A stretch of DNA of 64,000 nt from assembly GCA_963665005.2 (NCBI GenBank), contig CAXXTQ010000001.1, positions 1,612,001 through 1,676,000 on the forward strand. Direction: 5' to 3'. The notes below the pieces were generated by a model. That model was not told the DNA's origin and did not search any database. It worked only from the letters and a program-made list of their open reading frames with translations. A program made the translations under genes and the position numbers. Every line of letters begins with the position of its first letter. Positions within the stretch are counted from its first letter, which is position 1. Positions 1 to 8,148 of the stretch are shown here, piece after piece. The DNA is from G963665005 sp963665005 (GTDB lineage Bacteria; Bacillota; Clostridia; Christensenellales; SZUA-584).

Positions 1-1
1 G

Positions 2-583
2 CTGAAAGCCATCGTACTCGCTGAGATTCAGAAGTTTTCAAAGATTGCTTCATGCTATGAAGATGAACTGCTGAAAAAGCTGATTGAGATTAACAGTAAC
101 ATTAGATTAAAGAATAACAGTTTTCTTGAAAAGCGGATCCGCAGGACAAACCGGGAGCTTCAGGGAATTACGCCGAAGATTGATGTATTGATTGACCAGA
201 TGGCAAACGGTAATATTTCAGAGCAGATGTTTAAGAAGCTAATGAATCAGTATGAGCAGAAGCAGAATGATTTGTCTGAAAAGCTGGCGGAGCAAAAGGC
301 TGAATTGTCTAGAATCAAAGACGATATAAGCAATATACAGCACTTAGTTGATTGCTTCAAAAATCGAGTATACATTAAAGACCTTGACCGAGAAACGATT
401 GTAGAGCTAATTGACTTTATCGAAGTGTTCAAGAAAGAAAAGGTAGGAACCGAATATTTTCAGAGGGTTGATATCCATTTCAACTTTATTGGTCAGATAT
501 CAACTGAACAGTTTCAAGCGTTGAAGGATTACATTCAACAGCAAGAACAAAAGGACCAAAATAAAATGACACAGGTTGTATGA
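2..583 (+). CDS. Large serine recombinase, C-terminal part (5' end outside window)
   Basis: The reading frame is open from base 2 to the stop at 583 (194 codons), so only the C-terminal part is present. It is a Lys/Glu/Gln-rich coiled coil (encoded around 200-350) followed by a segment with LDRETIVELIDFIEVFKKEK and VDIHFNFIG. That ending is typical of the DUF4368-type tail of clostridial large serine recombinases, which cut and rejoin DNA at att sites. The N-terminal catalytic serine domain and zinc ribbon would lie upstream. The gene ends about 50 bp before the 3' end of tRNA-Ser, so the window probably opens at one edge of an integrative element. The family call rests on the tail only. Confidence 0.8.
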   Translation: MKAIVLAEIQKFSKIASCYEDELLKKLIEINSNIRLKNNSFLEKRIRRTNRELQGITPKIDVLIDQMANGNISEQMFKKLMNQYEQKQNDLSEKLAEQKAELSRIKDDISNIQHLVDCFKNRVYIKDLDRETIVELIDFIEVFKKEKVGTEYFQRVDIHFNFIGQISTEQFQALKDYIQQQEQKDQNKMTQVV

Positions 584-633
584 CCTGAAAATCAGAATAA
601 AAGAAAAACGACACATTGAGTGCCGTCTGTAGG

Positions 634-724
634 TGGCGGAGAGAGAGGGATTCGAACCCTCGTTACGGTTACCCGCAAACACGATTTCCAGTCGTGCGCC
701 TTCAGCCAACTCAGCCATCTCTCC
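634..724 (-). tRNA. tRNA-Ser (anticodon GGA), CCA encoded
   Basis: Read on the minus strand, the acceptor arms GGAGAGA and TCTCTCC pair. The anticodon loop is CTGGAAA (anticodon GGA), a long variable arm is present as expected for serine, the T loop is GGTTCGAATCC, and discriminator G is followed by an encoded CCA. The 3' end faces the recombinase gene. Confidence 0.95.
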
Positions 725-755
725 TGATAACACATTTTTTTATTACGCGAAGGCT

Positions 756-784
756 ATTTTAACATATCAATGGGCAAATAACAA
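756..784 (-). promoter_or_regulatory. Likely promoter of tRNA-Ser
   Basis: On the minus strand there is TTGTTA (784-779), a 17-nt spacer and TAAAAT (761-756). This places the start about 25 nt upstream of the tRNA 5' end at 724. The call rests on consensus and spacing only. Confidence 0.5.
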
Positions 785-904
785 CACCTATACTTTGGTA
801 AATTTAATAAATTTTTGTTACACATATTTATCGTCATTTTGAGAAAAATATTAATAGAACATGGGAGTATGTTTTATGCAAAAAATAATGAAAGGTGGGT
901 AGAC

Positions 905-1060
905 ATGCAAACGTATAAATCTGGACAAAAAGCGCCCCAAAGGGGTCATTATAAGATTGTCACTGCAAGAGGAAAAGTAGTTAGGAGCGACGTTGCACTG
1001 GATAAAGGTGATTCTTTTCCGCCAACACCTAGTGCAAACCAGCACTTCGAAAAACAGTAA
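905..1060 (+). CDS. YjzC-like small protein
   Basis: This is a 51-residue protein beginning MQTYKSGQKAPQRGHYKIV. It resembles the YjzC family of short Bacillus/Clostridia proteins, with an F/Y-x-x-GQKAP start, a short beta-rich core and a GD-x-FPPT segment near the end. No enzymatic role is known for the family. I chose the ATG at 905 because AAAGGTGGG lies just upstream (890-898) and homologues start at this motif; the longer open frame back to 815 has no ribosome binding site. A terminator follows directly, so it is probably monocistronic. Confidence 0.75.
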   Translation: MQTYKSGQKAPQRGHYKIVTARGKVVRSDVALDKGDSFPPTPSANQHFEKQ

Positions 1061-1070
1061 TAAAGGAAAA

Positions 1071-1100
1071 GAGGCCGGCACGAAATTCCGGTCTTTTTTT
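1071..1100 (+). terminator. Rho-independent terminator after the YjzC-like gene
   Basis: AGGCCGG pairs with CCGGTCT across a 9-nt loop and is followed by a run of seven T residues, ten bases after the stop codon. Confidence 0.8.
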
Positions 1101-1105
1101 AATTC

Positions 1106-1155
1106 TGTTTCAAATATCTATGTTATAATATATTATAACATAGATATTTGAAACA
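1106..1155. repeat. 50-bp perfect palindrome
   Basis: The 25 bases 1106-1130 are the exact reverse complement of 1131-1155, with no spacer. The centre contains TATAATATATTATA, so a -10-like element lies on each strand. It sits between the terminator of the YjzC-like gene and the ribosome binding site (1161-1165) of the glycosylase gene. It could be a large operator, a cruciform or a transcript-stabilising hairpin. Confidence 0.9.
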
Positions 1156-1171
1156 TTTTTGGAGGCATTTT

Positions 1172-1651
1172 TTGATATATTCATTTGCGCCTATAGCGGA
1201 CGAAAACAGCGAAATATTAATACTCGGGTCAATTCCGGGCGGAGAATCTTTGCGAAAAAGACAATATTACGGTTTTGATAAAAACAGCTTTTGGAAAATT
1301 CTTTTTTATCTGTTCGGCGAAGATTTTAGGCAAGATTATAAAGATAAAACAGAGTTTCTGCTGCGCAAACGCGTAGCGCTCTGGGATGTCATAAAAAGCT
1401 GCGAAAGAAAAGGAAGTTTAGATTCGAATATCAAAAATGTAACAGTCAACGATTTTCACAGTTTCTTTCGCTGCTATACAAATATAAAACATGTATTTTT
1501 TAACGGCAGGACTGCCTATAATCTTTTTAATAGATACATAGGATTCGAGTTCGAGAATTTGACTTTTACATACTTAGGGTCAACAAGCCCGGCGCATGCC
1601 GTAGCGTTTTTACAGAAAATTAACGACTGGAAAAAAATACTACGTCATTAG
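1172..1651 (+). CDS. DNA-deoxyinosine (hypoxanthine) glycosylase, uracil-DNA glycosylase superfamily
   Basis: This 159-residue protein has the hallmarks of the short DNA-deoxyinosine glycosylase group of the UDG superfamily. Near the N-terminus ILILGSIPGGES forms the water-activating loop, followed by QYYGFDKNSFWKIL; the C-terminal LGSTSPAHA forms the minor-groove intercalation loop. The family removes deaminated bases in base-excision repair. The start is a TTG at 1172, seven bases after GGAGG (1161-1165); an in-frame TTG at 1148 falls inside the palindrome and has no binding site. It appears to be a single gene whose leader consists largely of the 50-bp palindrome, which may regulate it. 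Confidence 0.85.
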   Translation: MIYSFAPIADENSEILILGSIPGGESLRKRQYYGFDKNSFWKILFYLFGEDFRQDYKDKTEFLLRKRVALWDVIKSCERKGSLDSNIKNVTVNDFHSFFRCYTNIKHVFFNGRTAYNLFNRYIGFEFENLTFTYLGSTSPAHAVAFLQKINDWKKILRH

Positions 1652-1762
1652 GCCAATTGAACAAAAAAGAAAAGCAATAAATCCTTAAAAAAATGAATAA
1701 CAGCATTTATTTTTCTTTTACGGTAACAATATAAGATATAGAAAATTTATCGGAGAAAGAAA

Positions 1763-3280
1763 ATGAAAGATATTTCATACTGGATGGATACGTGCAAAGA
1801 AAAGCAGTTTCCGCCCTTTTCGGGCGAGATAAAATGTGAGGCTGTGATTATAGGCGGGGGATTGACGGGCATTACAACGGCTTTGCTGCTGTCGCTTCGC
1901 GGAATGGACGTTATACTGCTGGAGGCAGACAGGCTGGGCAGCGGTACTACGGGTAACACAACAGCCAAAATAACTGTGCAGCATGGGCTTTGTTTTTCGC
2001 ACTTGGCACGAGAGAAAGCGCTGGCATATGCAAAGGTAAATCGCGCAGGGCTTTCTAAAATAGAGTCACTGGTAAAAGAGTATAATATAGACTGCGATTT
2101 TTGCAGGCTGCCGTCATACGTATACACAAGAAACGGATCCGAAACAGATGATATCGAGAAAGAAGCGCATGCGTATCAAGAGCTTGGAATAAGCGGTGAA
2201 ACGGTCTCGAGCGCTCCGCTTCCCTTCGAGATAAAAAGTGCGGTAGTAATGGATGACCAGGCGCAGTTTCACCCGCTCAAATATTTGTATGCGCTTGCCG
2301 ATATAATTGGCGAAAACGGCGGTGTTATATATGAGCAGTCTAAAGTGGTCGATATAGAAAAAGGCGAAAAAAATATTGTTTACACGAATAACGGTAATGT
2401 TACAGCCGATATCGTTATTCTCGCGACAAACTATCCGCCCATAGATTTTCCTGGATTATTTTTTATAAAGCTTCATCAGGAACGCTCTTATATTATCAGC
2501 ACGGATGCTAAAAAAACAGATGTTCGCGGAATGTATATAAACGCAGGAAATCCTGTCAATTCTATACGTATGCATTACGGTAAAGGCGAAAACCAGCTTT
2601 TGCTCGGTGGTTACGGCCATAAAACGGCATACGAAAACGAGAAAAAAAGCGGTTATTCAAACCTTGAAGATTTTTTACATACAGATTTTAAAAGAGCGGA
2701 TGATAAAGCAAATCACCGATGGGCGGCACAGGATTGCGTGACTCTTGACGGGTTGCCGTATATCGGCACCATATCAAAAACCAACCCGAATATTTTTGTG
2801 GCAACAGGGTATGCAAAATGGGGAATGACAAACTCTGCTGCCGCGGCAATGATAATTGAGGATTGCGTTACGGGCAGCAATAATATAGAAGAGCAGGCAA
2901 GAGCATTCTTTAGCCCGTCGCGATTTACTCCCGCCGCTTCGGCGAAAAATTTCTTAATTCAAAGCGGCGATACGCTAAAAGAGTTTACGGCAGGAAACGT
3001 AAAAATTCCGATAGGCGATTATGACGATATTTCTCCGGGAAAAGGCGCGGTGCTGCGAATTAACGGCAGGGCTCAGGCTGTTTACAAAGATGAAAGCGGC
3101 AGAATATACACATTTAAGGCGCGCTGTACACATTTGGGCTGCCCCTTGGAGTACAACGAGGCAGAAAAATCTTTCGACTGCCCTTGTCACGGTTCAAGAT
3201 TTTCTTATCTTGGCAAAGTGATTGAAGGGCCGGCTAAACAGGGGCTTGAAAAAGTGGCGGCTGAGGACGAGGATTTTTAA
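1763..3280 (+). CDS. FAD-dependent oxidoreductase with C-terminal Rieske [2Fe-2S] domain
   Basis: This 505-residue protein joins two domains. The first (about residues 20-390) is a DAO/glycine-oxidase-like FAD domain with the dinucleotide motif IIGGGLTGITTALLL near residue 30 and a C-terminal FAD-contact stretch TLDGLPYIG. The second (about 415-505) is a Rieske domain with CTHLGC and CPCHGSRF, which supply the two Cys and two His cluster ligands. This architecture is known from Firmicutes and usually lacks a characterised substrate. It would transfer electrons between a flavin substrate reaction and the iron-sulfur cluster. No signal peptide is visible. The stop TAA is immediately followed by the ATG of the tocopherol-cyclase-like gene, so the two are translationally coupled. 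Confidence 0.9.
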   Translation: MKDISYWMDTCKEKQFPPFSGEIKCEAVIIGGGLTGITTALLLSLRGMDVILLEADRLGSGTTGNTTAKITVQHGLCFSHLAREKALAYAKVNRAGLSKIESLVKEYNIDCDFCRLPSYVYTRNGSETDDIEKEAHAYQELGISGETVSSAPLPFEIKSAVVMDDQAQFHPLKYLYALADIIGENGGVIYEQSKVVDIEKGEKNIVYTNNGNVTADIVILATNYPPIDFPGLFFIKLHQERSYIISTDAKKTDVRGMYINAGNPVNSIRMHYGKGENQLLLGGYGHKTAYENEKKSGYSNLEDFLHTDFKRADDKANHRWAAQDCVTLDGLPYIGTISKTNPNIFVATGYAKWGMTNSAAAAMIIEDCVTGSNNIEEQARAFFSPSRFTPAASAKNFLIQSGDTLKEFTAGNVKIPIGDYDDISPGKGAVLRINGRAQAVYKDESGRIYTFKARCTHLGCPLEYNEAEKSFDCPCHGSRFSYLGKVIEGPAKQGLEKVAAEDEDF

Positions 3281-4237
3281 ATGGGGCACCGTTTGCTGCC
3301 CGGAAAGCCGCAGTTATATCACGGAAAAGAAACGAGCAGGCCTTATTTTGAAGGCTGGTATTATAAGCAGGCTTGGGATTCTCAGGCGTTTTGCATAATT
3401 CCCGGAATCTTTCGCGGAAAAAAAGAAAGCGAGGATACGGCTTTTATACAGCTTATGTACGGTAAACTACTCAAAAGCTTTTTTTTTCGTTTTCCGTATC
3501 GCGAATTCAACTGCAAAAAAAATAAATTCGAGGTTTGGATAGGCAGCAACTTTTTTTCTATGGAAAAGATATTGCTCGATATCGCACAGGATGGTGTTCG
3601 GGCACAAGCCGAGCTTTTATTCAGCAGGCTGGTACTGCTTAAGACAACAGTATTTTCGCCGTCTGTTATGGGGCCGTTTTCCTATCTGCCCGCGATGCAG
3701 TGCAATCACGCAGTGCTCAGCCTTTCGCATTACGTGAACGGCAGTTTTATAATAAACGAAAACCATACAAGGCTTAACAATGCTGTAGGGTATATTGAAA
3801 AAGACTGGGGAGAAGCTTTTCCGAAAAACTGGATATGGATGCAGTGCAACGATGAAAATAATTCGTTTATGTGCTCTGTCGCAAGTATATCGTACTGCTT
3901 TTTGCATATTAAAGGCCTTATATGTGTACTGCGTTTAAAAGACAAGCAATATCGCTTTGCAACATATAACGGCAGCAGAGTGCTGATGCTCAAAAAGCAC
4001 GGGCATAAAATTAATGTTGTTATAAAGCGCGGGGGGTATCTTCTTAAAATAACCGCTTATAACAAGGAATTCGGCAGCCTTAAGGCGCCTTCTAAAACGG
4101 GCATGAACAGGGAGATTGCTGAAAGTATAAATGCAAAATTTCATATAACTCTGACTTACAAAAAAACGCCGCTTTTTTCAGAAAATTTTCAAAACGGCGG
4201 GCTCGAAATGCAAAGCGCAAACGCTCTGATAAAATAA
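3281..4237 (+). CDS. Tocopherol cyclase-like protein
   Basis: This is a 318-residue protein. The N-terminal SRPYFEGWYYKQ motif followed by a beta-rich lipocalin-like body is characteristic of the tocopherol cyclase family (PF14249). Other conserved-looking stretches are AVGYIEKDWGEAFP and NWIWMQCN. In plants and cyanobacteria the family closes the chromanol ring; Firmicutes members have no established substrate, and no tocopherol pathway genes are near. The ATG follows the stop of the FAD/Rieske gene with no gap, suggesting both act on the same hydrophobic or membrane substrate (inference). Its own ribosome binding site would lie within the end of the upstream gene. Confidence 0.8.
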   Translation: MGHRLLPGKPQLYHGKETSRPYFEGWYYKQAWDSQAFCIIPGIFRGKKESEDTAFIQLMYGKLLKSFFFRFPYREFNCKKNKFEVWIGSNFFSMEKILLDIAQDGVRAQAELLFSRLVLLKTTVFSPSVMGPFSYLPAMQCNHAVLSLSHYVNGSFIINENHTRLNNAVGYIEKDWGEAFPKNWIWMQCNDENNSFMCSVASISYCFLHIKGLICVLRLKDKQYRFATYNGSRVLMLKKHGHKINVVIKRGGYLLKITAYNKEFGSLKAPSKTGMNREIAESINAKFHITLTYKKTPLFSENFQNGGLEMQSANALIK

Positions 4238-4344
4238 AAAGTACGGGCATACAACAAGCCTGCAAATATCTGCGTTATTGTACATATCGTTTAATGAATG
4301 CTATAATTATTCTTGAAATCATATTTTTTATCGGGAGACTTAAA

Positions 4345-5187
4345 ATGAATAGTGACAGCATAGTTTTGGTAACGGGTGCTAACGCGGGCATAGGCCGTGC
4401 AGCCTGCGCTGCTCTTGCTGCCGACGGCGCTAAGGTGGTTATGGCATGCCGCAGTATTGAACGAGGAGAAAAAGCCCTTGCTGCCATACGCAGCGATTCG
4501 GGCAGCACGCGCATAGATCTTATGAAACTAGACCTTTCCTGTTTGAAAAGCGTGGAAGATTTCTGCGAAGAATTCAAATCAAAATACGGGCGGTTAGATG
4601 TTTTAATAAACAACGCGGGAACGATGAGTCTAAAGCGATGCGAAACGCATGATGGTTTTGAACAGTGCTTTGGCGTAAATTATCTTGGGCATTTTCTTTT
4701 AACTCACAGGCTGCTAGATTTGCTGAAAGAAAGCAAAGGGCGTATAATAAACGTTTCGTCCATGGCGCATAAATACGCAAAAGTACACTTTAGCGACCTT
4801 AATTTAAACCACGGTTATAACGCATGGCGCGCTTATGCACAGAGCAAACTCGCTTTAGTCATGGTTACCTTCCATCTTTCCAAACAGCTTTTAGGTACAG
4901 GAGTAACTGTAAACTGCCTTCATCCGGGAATAGTTGCGACGGATATCGTAGTGAATCGTGAGAGCGGCAGGGGCGGCTTTGCTTCAAAAATACAGCGCAT
5001 ACTTTTTATGCCGCCGGAGAAAGGGGCACAAACCATTTTTTATCTTGCATCTTCGACAGAGGTTGAAGGTGTGACAGGAAAGTACTTTATACGAAATAAC
5101 CCTGCCTCACCGTCAAAACGTGCGCTAGATGAAAAGGCAGCAAAAAAGCTTTATGAAAAGAGCCTTGAAATCTGCGGTCTTAAATAA
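4345..5187 (+). CDS. Short-chain dehydrogenase/reductase (retinol dehydrogenase-like)
   Basis: This is a 280-residue classical SDR. The cofactor loop is TGANAGIG; the acidic/basic region MACRSIERGEKA suggests NADP preference; NNAG, the catalytic serine in INVSSMAHK and the active-site YAQSK follow in order. The C-terminal region resembles the retinol dehydrogenase/WW-domain oxidoreductase-like subgroup, but the substrate cannot be read from sequence. I chose the ATG at 4345 because GGGAGA lies seven bases upstream (4333-4338); the frame upstream to 4294 has no binding site and starts with a hydrophobic stretch foreign to the family. Confidence 0.85.
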   Translation: MNSDSIVLVTGANAGIGRAACAALAADGAKVVMACRSIERGEKALAAIRSDSGSTRIDLMKLDLSCLKSVEDFCEEFKSKYGRLDVLINNAGTMSLKRCETHDGFEQCFGVNYLGHFLLTHRLLDLLKESKGRIINVSSMAHKYAKVHFSDLNLNHGYNAWRAYAQSKLALVMVTFHLSKQLLGTGVTVNCLHPGIVATDIVVNRESGRGGFASKIQRILFMPPEKGAQTIFYLASSTEVEGVTGKYFIRNNPASPSKRALDEKAAKKLYEKSLEICGLK

Positions 5188-5317
5188 AAAACATTTAAAT
5201 AATTATTTAAAAGATAGTAATGTAAATAATTGATTTAAAAAACTGGAAACGTGCTGCGCATTATAATTTTTTCAAGATAATGGATTATCCGCATTATTTG
5301 ATTTGCAGCAATATTGA

Positions 5318-5928
5318 AATATCTATTTCTTAGAAAAATTAAAAAAGAAAAAGCTGCCGTTTTATTATGCAATGGTATATGCGGCAAACTATGCTATAAA
5401 CCAAGTGAAAGAATTAAATACAGAATACAAGGTGAAAATATATCGTGACTGGAATCCTTATCTCCATTTCATTACCTTGCTTTCTTTCAACAAAGATTCA
5501 GGGACATCAATATTTACACTGCTGGTTGTCGTTTGGGGTGCGGCATTGAATGCTGCTGTTTACGTTCTAGCATTTTCTTAGTTAAGCATCCGATTCTGTG
5601 GGGCAAGGTCATTTATATTATGGCGGTAGTGATTCTAATATTATTGCATTTTATATTGGCTTCCATGATGTTTGTCTTTAATCTAATTGCCATTACCGAT
5701 ATATCAATTAAGAATGCCATTAAAGATTCATTGCGACTTATCTTTGTATCACCAAAACAAATGGTTATAATATTTTTCTTGGTTTGCATACCAATATATA
5801 TATTCTGTTCAAATGTGCTATTTGGCTTGATTGGATTATTACTTTATTTGATTTTTTTATTTTCGTTAAATTCACTTATAATTTCATATTTTTCATGGAA
5901 GGCATTAAAAAAACATGTTGTTGTATAA
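5318..5928 (+). pseudogene. Frameshifted membrane protein gene, possibly DUF624/YesL-like
   Basis: Two overlapping open frames encode consecutive halves of one membrane protein. Frame 2 (from a 5' stop at 5315 to the stop at 5579-5581) ends in a hydrophobic helix, NAAVYVLAF. Frame 1 picks up around 5570 as SIFLVKHPILWGKVIYIMAV and continues through three more helices to 5928. A single-base shift near 5570-5580 (run CATTTTCTTA) would join them. The second half (SIKNAIKDSLRLIFVSPKQ then a hydrophobic tail) resembles the C-terminal half of DUF624 proteins. The first half lacks a convincing start codon and binding site. I read it as a decayed gene; a sequencing error at the shift is possible. Confidence 0.5.
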
Positions 5929-6025
5929 AGGCAAAAGTAATTGACAGTGAAAGGTTGAGATATAATTAGCCAATAATGTACGGTTCTCTAAACTGATAAA
6001 TCTTATTAAAACATAAGGAGTGTTT

Positions 6026-6976
6026 ATGTTGTCAAAAAAAGAAAATCTGGTTAGAGCCATTAATAGAGACAGTCCAAAATGGGTTCCTGATGGGATGGAA
6101 CAGACACTTCGAATATATCCGCCAATAATCGAACGCCCGCTGAGCGCAGGATACGATGCATTCGGGTGTTTATGGAATTTTGAAAGCGGCGCGTGCGGAG
6201 GCTCATATCCTACGCCAGACCATTTTGTAATTACAGACATCGGCAAGTGGCGTAAGCAGATAAGAATTCCGGATGTTGATCAATTTGACTGGAGCAAAGT
6301 TGAGGAGCAAGCCGCACAAATTGACCGGGAAAATATTTTAATAGAAGGCTGGTGCGAGATGGGGCTATTTGAGAGATCGTACCTGTTGTTTGGCATGTCG
6401 GGAGCGTTAATGAATTATGCTCTTGAACCCGAGCTTATGGAAGAAGTCGTTTCCGCAATTGCAGATTATAAAATAGCTTTTATATCTAAATTTAACGATA
6501 TTGTTAAGCTGGATATGGTATGGTGCGGAGATGATTGGGGGATGCAAACGGGACTGTTTATGGCACCGGACATTTGGAGAAAAATTATTAAGCCCCATAC
6601 GAGACGTTTGTATGATAGTATAAAAGAACGAGATATCATTATAAATCAGCATTCCTGCGGGAAAATTGAAGAAATTTTTGCGGATGTTGTAGAGTTGGGC
6701 GCGGATATATGGAATCCGTGTCAGCCGTGTAATAATCTTGCAATGTTAAAAGAGCAATACAAAGATAGGATTTCTTTCTGCGGAGGATTAGACAGCCAGT
6801 TTGTTTTAAACAGAGAGGGTGTTACGGCTGAAGAAGTAAGAGCAGAAGTGAGAAGACGCATTGACGAGATGGCAGAAGGAGGCGGATATATTGCCGCACC
6901 GAGCCATGCAGTACCTTATGATCCACAAATACTCGACGCTATGCACGATGAGATTAAAAACTACGGTCGGTACTAA
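6026..6976 (+). CDS. Uroporphyrinogen decarboxylase (URO-D) superfamily protein, methyltransferase-like
   Basis: This 316-residue TIM-barrel protein is of the URO-D/MtaA-CmuA superfamily. Visible features are the amphipathic start KKENLVRAINRDSPKWVPDG, the middle VWCGDDWGMQTGLFMAP with a following KPHTRRLYDSIKERD, the conserved NQHSCGKIEEIF, and a late FCGGLDSQ. Anaerobe members of this group are mostly corrinoid- or zinc-dependent methyltransferases rather than heme enzymes, and the HSCG motif suits a zinc-thiol site. No corrinoid protein or heme gene is adjacent. I chose the ATG at 6026, five bases after AAGGAG (6015-6020). Confidence 0.8.
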   Translation: MLSKKENLVRAINRDSPKWVPDGMEQTLRIYPPIIERPLSAGYDAFGCLWNFESGACGGSYPTPDHFVITDIGKWRKQIRIPDVDQFDWSKVEEQAAQIDRENILIEGWCEMGLFERSYLLFGMSGALMNYALEPELMEEVVSAIADYKIAFISKFNDIVKLDMVWCGDDWGMQTGLFMAPDIWRKIIKPHTRRLYDSIKERDIIINQHSCGKIEEIFADVVELGADIWNPCQPCNNLAMLKEQYKDRISFCGGLDSQFVLNREGVTAEEVRAEVRRRIDEMAEGGGYIAAPSHAVPYDPQILDAMHDEIKNYGRY

Positions 6977-7173
6977 CTATTTTAAATGCATCATAAAGAT
7001 TAGATTAATTATGAAAAAGAAAACAATTAATCGCGTTTTAAATGATGCGAGCCAGAAAAGAAAACGTAAACATGCGTGTGGGAAGGGAGATCTTTCATTT
7101 GCGCTCCGGGGCTTAATGAGAATGATACTGCAAAGGACGAATATGTTATTAAAAAAGATATGGGGTTATACAA
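6977..7173. other. Intergenic stretch before galT, no firm gene
   Basis: There is a possible 56-codon frame at 7011-7181 that overlaps the start of galT and reads as a basic, low-similarity peptide. Another frame shows APGLNENDTAKDEYVIKKD. Either could be a remnant; neither has a convincing binding site and start. I annotate no gene here. Confidence 0.4.
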
Positions 7174-8148
7174 ATGGCTGAGCTTAGATTTAATCCGTTT
7201 AAAAATGACTGGGTTATGGTAGCATCTGCGCGGCAGGAACGGCCGCACATGCCCAAAAACTGGTGCCCGTTTTGCCCGGGGTCGGGCAGAGTGCCGGACG
7301 ATTACGAAGTGCTGAAATACGACAACGATTTCCCCGCGTTATCGCAGAATCCGCCGTTGCCGGACGATGTCGCGACGGATTTTTTTGATGTGCGGGAAGC
7401 TTGCGGCAAATGCGAAGTGATTCTTTATTCGCCGGACCATACTACAACATTGCCGCAGCTAAGCGTGGCGCATGTTAAAAAGCTTGTGGATCTCTGGTGT
7501 GAAAGATTTGCGGAGCTCTCGAAAAATGAGAAATCGAAATATATCATGCTCTTCGAGAACAGAGGCGAAGTGGTCGGCGTGACCATGCCGCATCCACATG
7601 GGCAGATATATGCGTATCCATTTTTACCCAAGAAGATTGAGCTCAAGCTTGATTGTGCTGTGCAGCATATGCAAAAAACAGGTCGCTGTTTGTTCTGCGA
7701 CTGGTTGAAGGCGGAGCAGGAATTTGGGAAACGGGTGATATTCGAAAACAAGCATTTTGCCGTAGTCATACCGTTCTTTGCGGAGTTTGTATATGGCACG
7801 CAGATTATATCCAAAAAGCATATACAGTATATGACGGAGTTCGGTGAGGCGGAAAAGCTGGCTTTGGCAGAAACCGTACGCAATACGGTGGGCATGTATG
7901 ACAGCCTGTTTCATATGCAGTTTCCGTACATGATGTGTATGTATAACGCGCCCGTTAACTCGGGAGATACAGAGAGTTTCCACTTTCATATTGAGTTCTT
8001 TACGCCGATGCGGTCCAAAAACAAGCAGCAGTTTTTGGCCTCAAGCGAAACAGGCGCTTGGGCCCATTGTAATCCGACCTCACCCGAGGAGAAAGCGGAG
8101 GAGTTAAAAGATGCATATAAACGCTTTATTTCGAGGAAAGAGACATGA
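7174..8148 (+). CDS. galT: Galactose-1-phosphate uridylyltransferase
   Basis: This is a 324-residue enzyme of the Leloir pathway, exchanging UMP between UDP-glucose and galactose-1-phosphate. It is the class I (HIT-like) form: an N-terminal RFNPFKNDWVMVASARQERP, the zinc-type pair in CPFCPGS, the catalytic MPHPHGQIYAYPF (His-Pro-His with the uridylylated histidine), and a second half with GDTESFHFHIEFF. The length is normal for the class. It overlaps galK by four bases (ATGA), so the two are translationally coupled. No galE or galactose transporter is in the window. Confidence 0.95.
   Translation: MAELRFNPFKNDWVMVASARQERPHMPKNWCPFCPGSGRVPDDYEVLKYDNDFPALSQNPPLPDDVATDFFDVREACGKCEVILYSPDHTTTLPQLSVAHVKKLVDLWCERFAELSKNEKSKYIMLFENRGEVVGVTMPHPHGQIYAYPFLPKKIELKLDCAVQHMQKTGRCLFCDWLKAEQEFGKRVIFENKHFAVVIPFFAEFVYGTQIISKKHIQYMTEFGEAEKLALAETVRNTVGMYDSLFHMQFPYMMCMYNAPVNSGDTESFHFHIEFFTPMRSKNKQQFLASSETGAWAHCNPTSPEEKAEELKDAYKRFISRKET

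Noticed and set aside
633..842. 69-codon open frame over tRNA-Ser and its promoter
   Set aside because: It translates the tRNA in antisense and has no ribosome binding site.
5941..5966. TTGACA and TATAAT upstream of the URO-D gene
   Set aside because: The spacer is only 14 bases, too short for a normal sigma-70-type promoter.
6861..7181. 106-codon open frame from the end of the URO-D gene to the start of galT
   Set aside because: It is mostly inside the URO-D gene out of frame; the tail (from 7011) lacks a binding site and protein-like composition.
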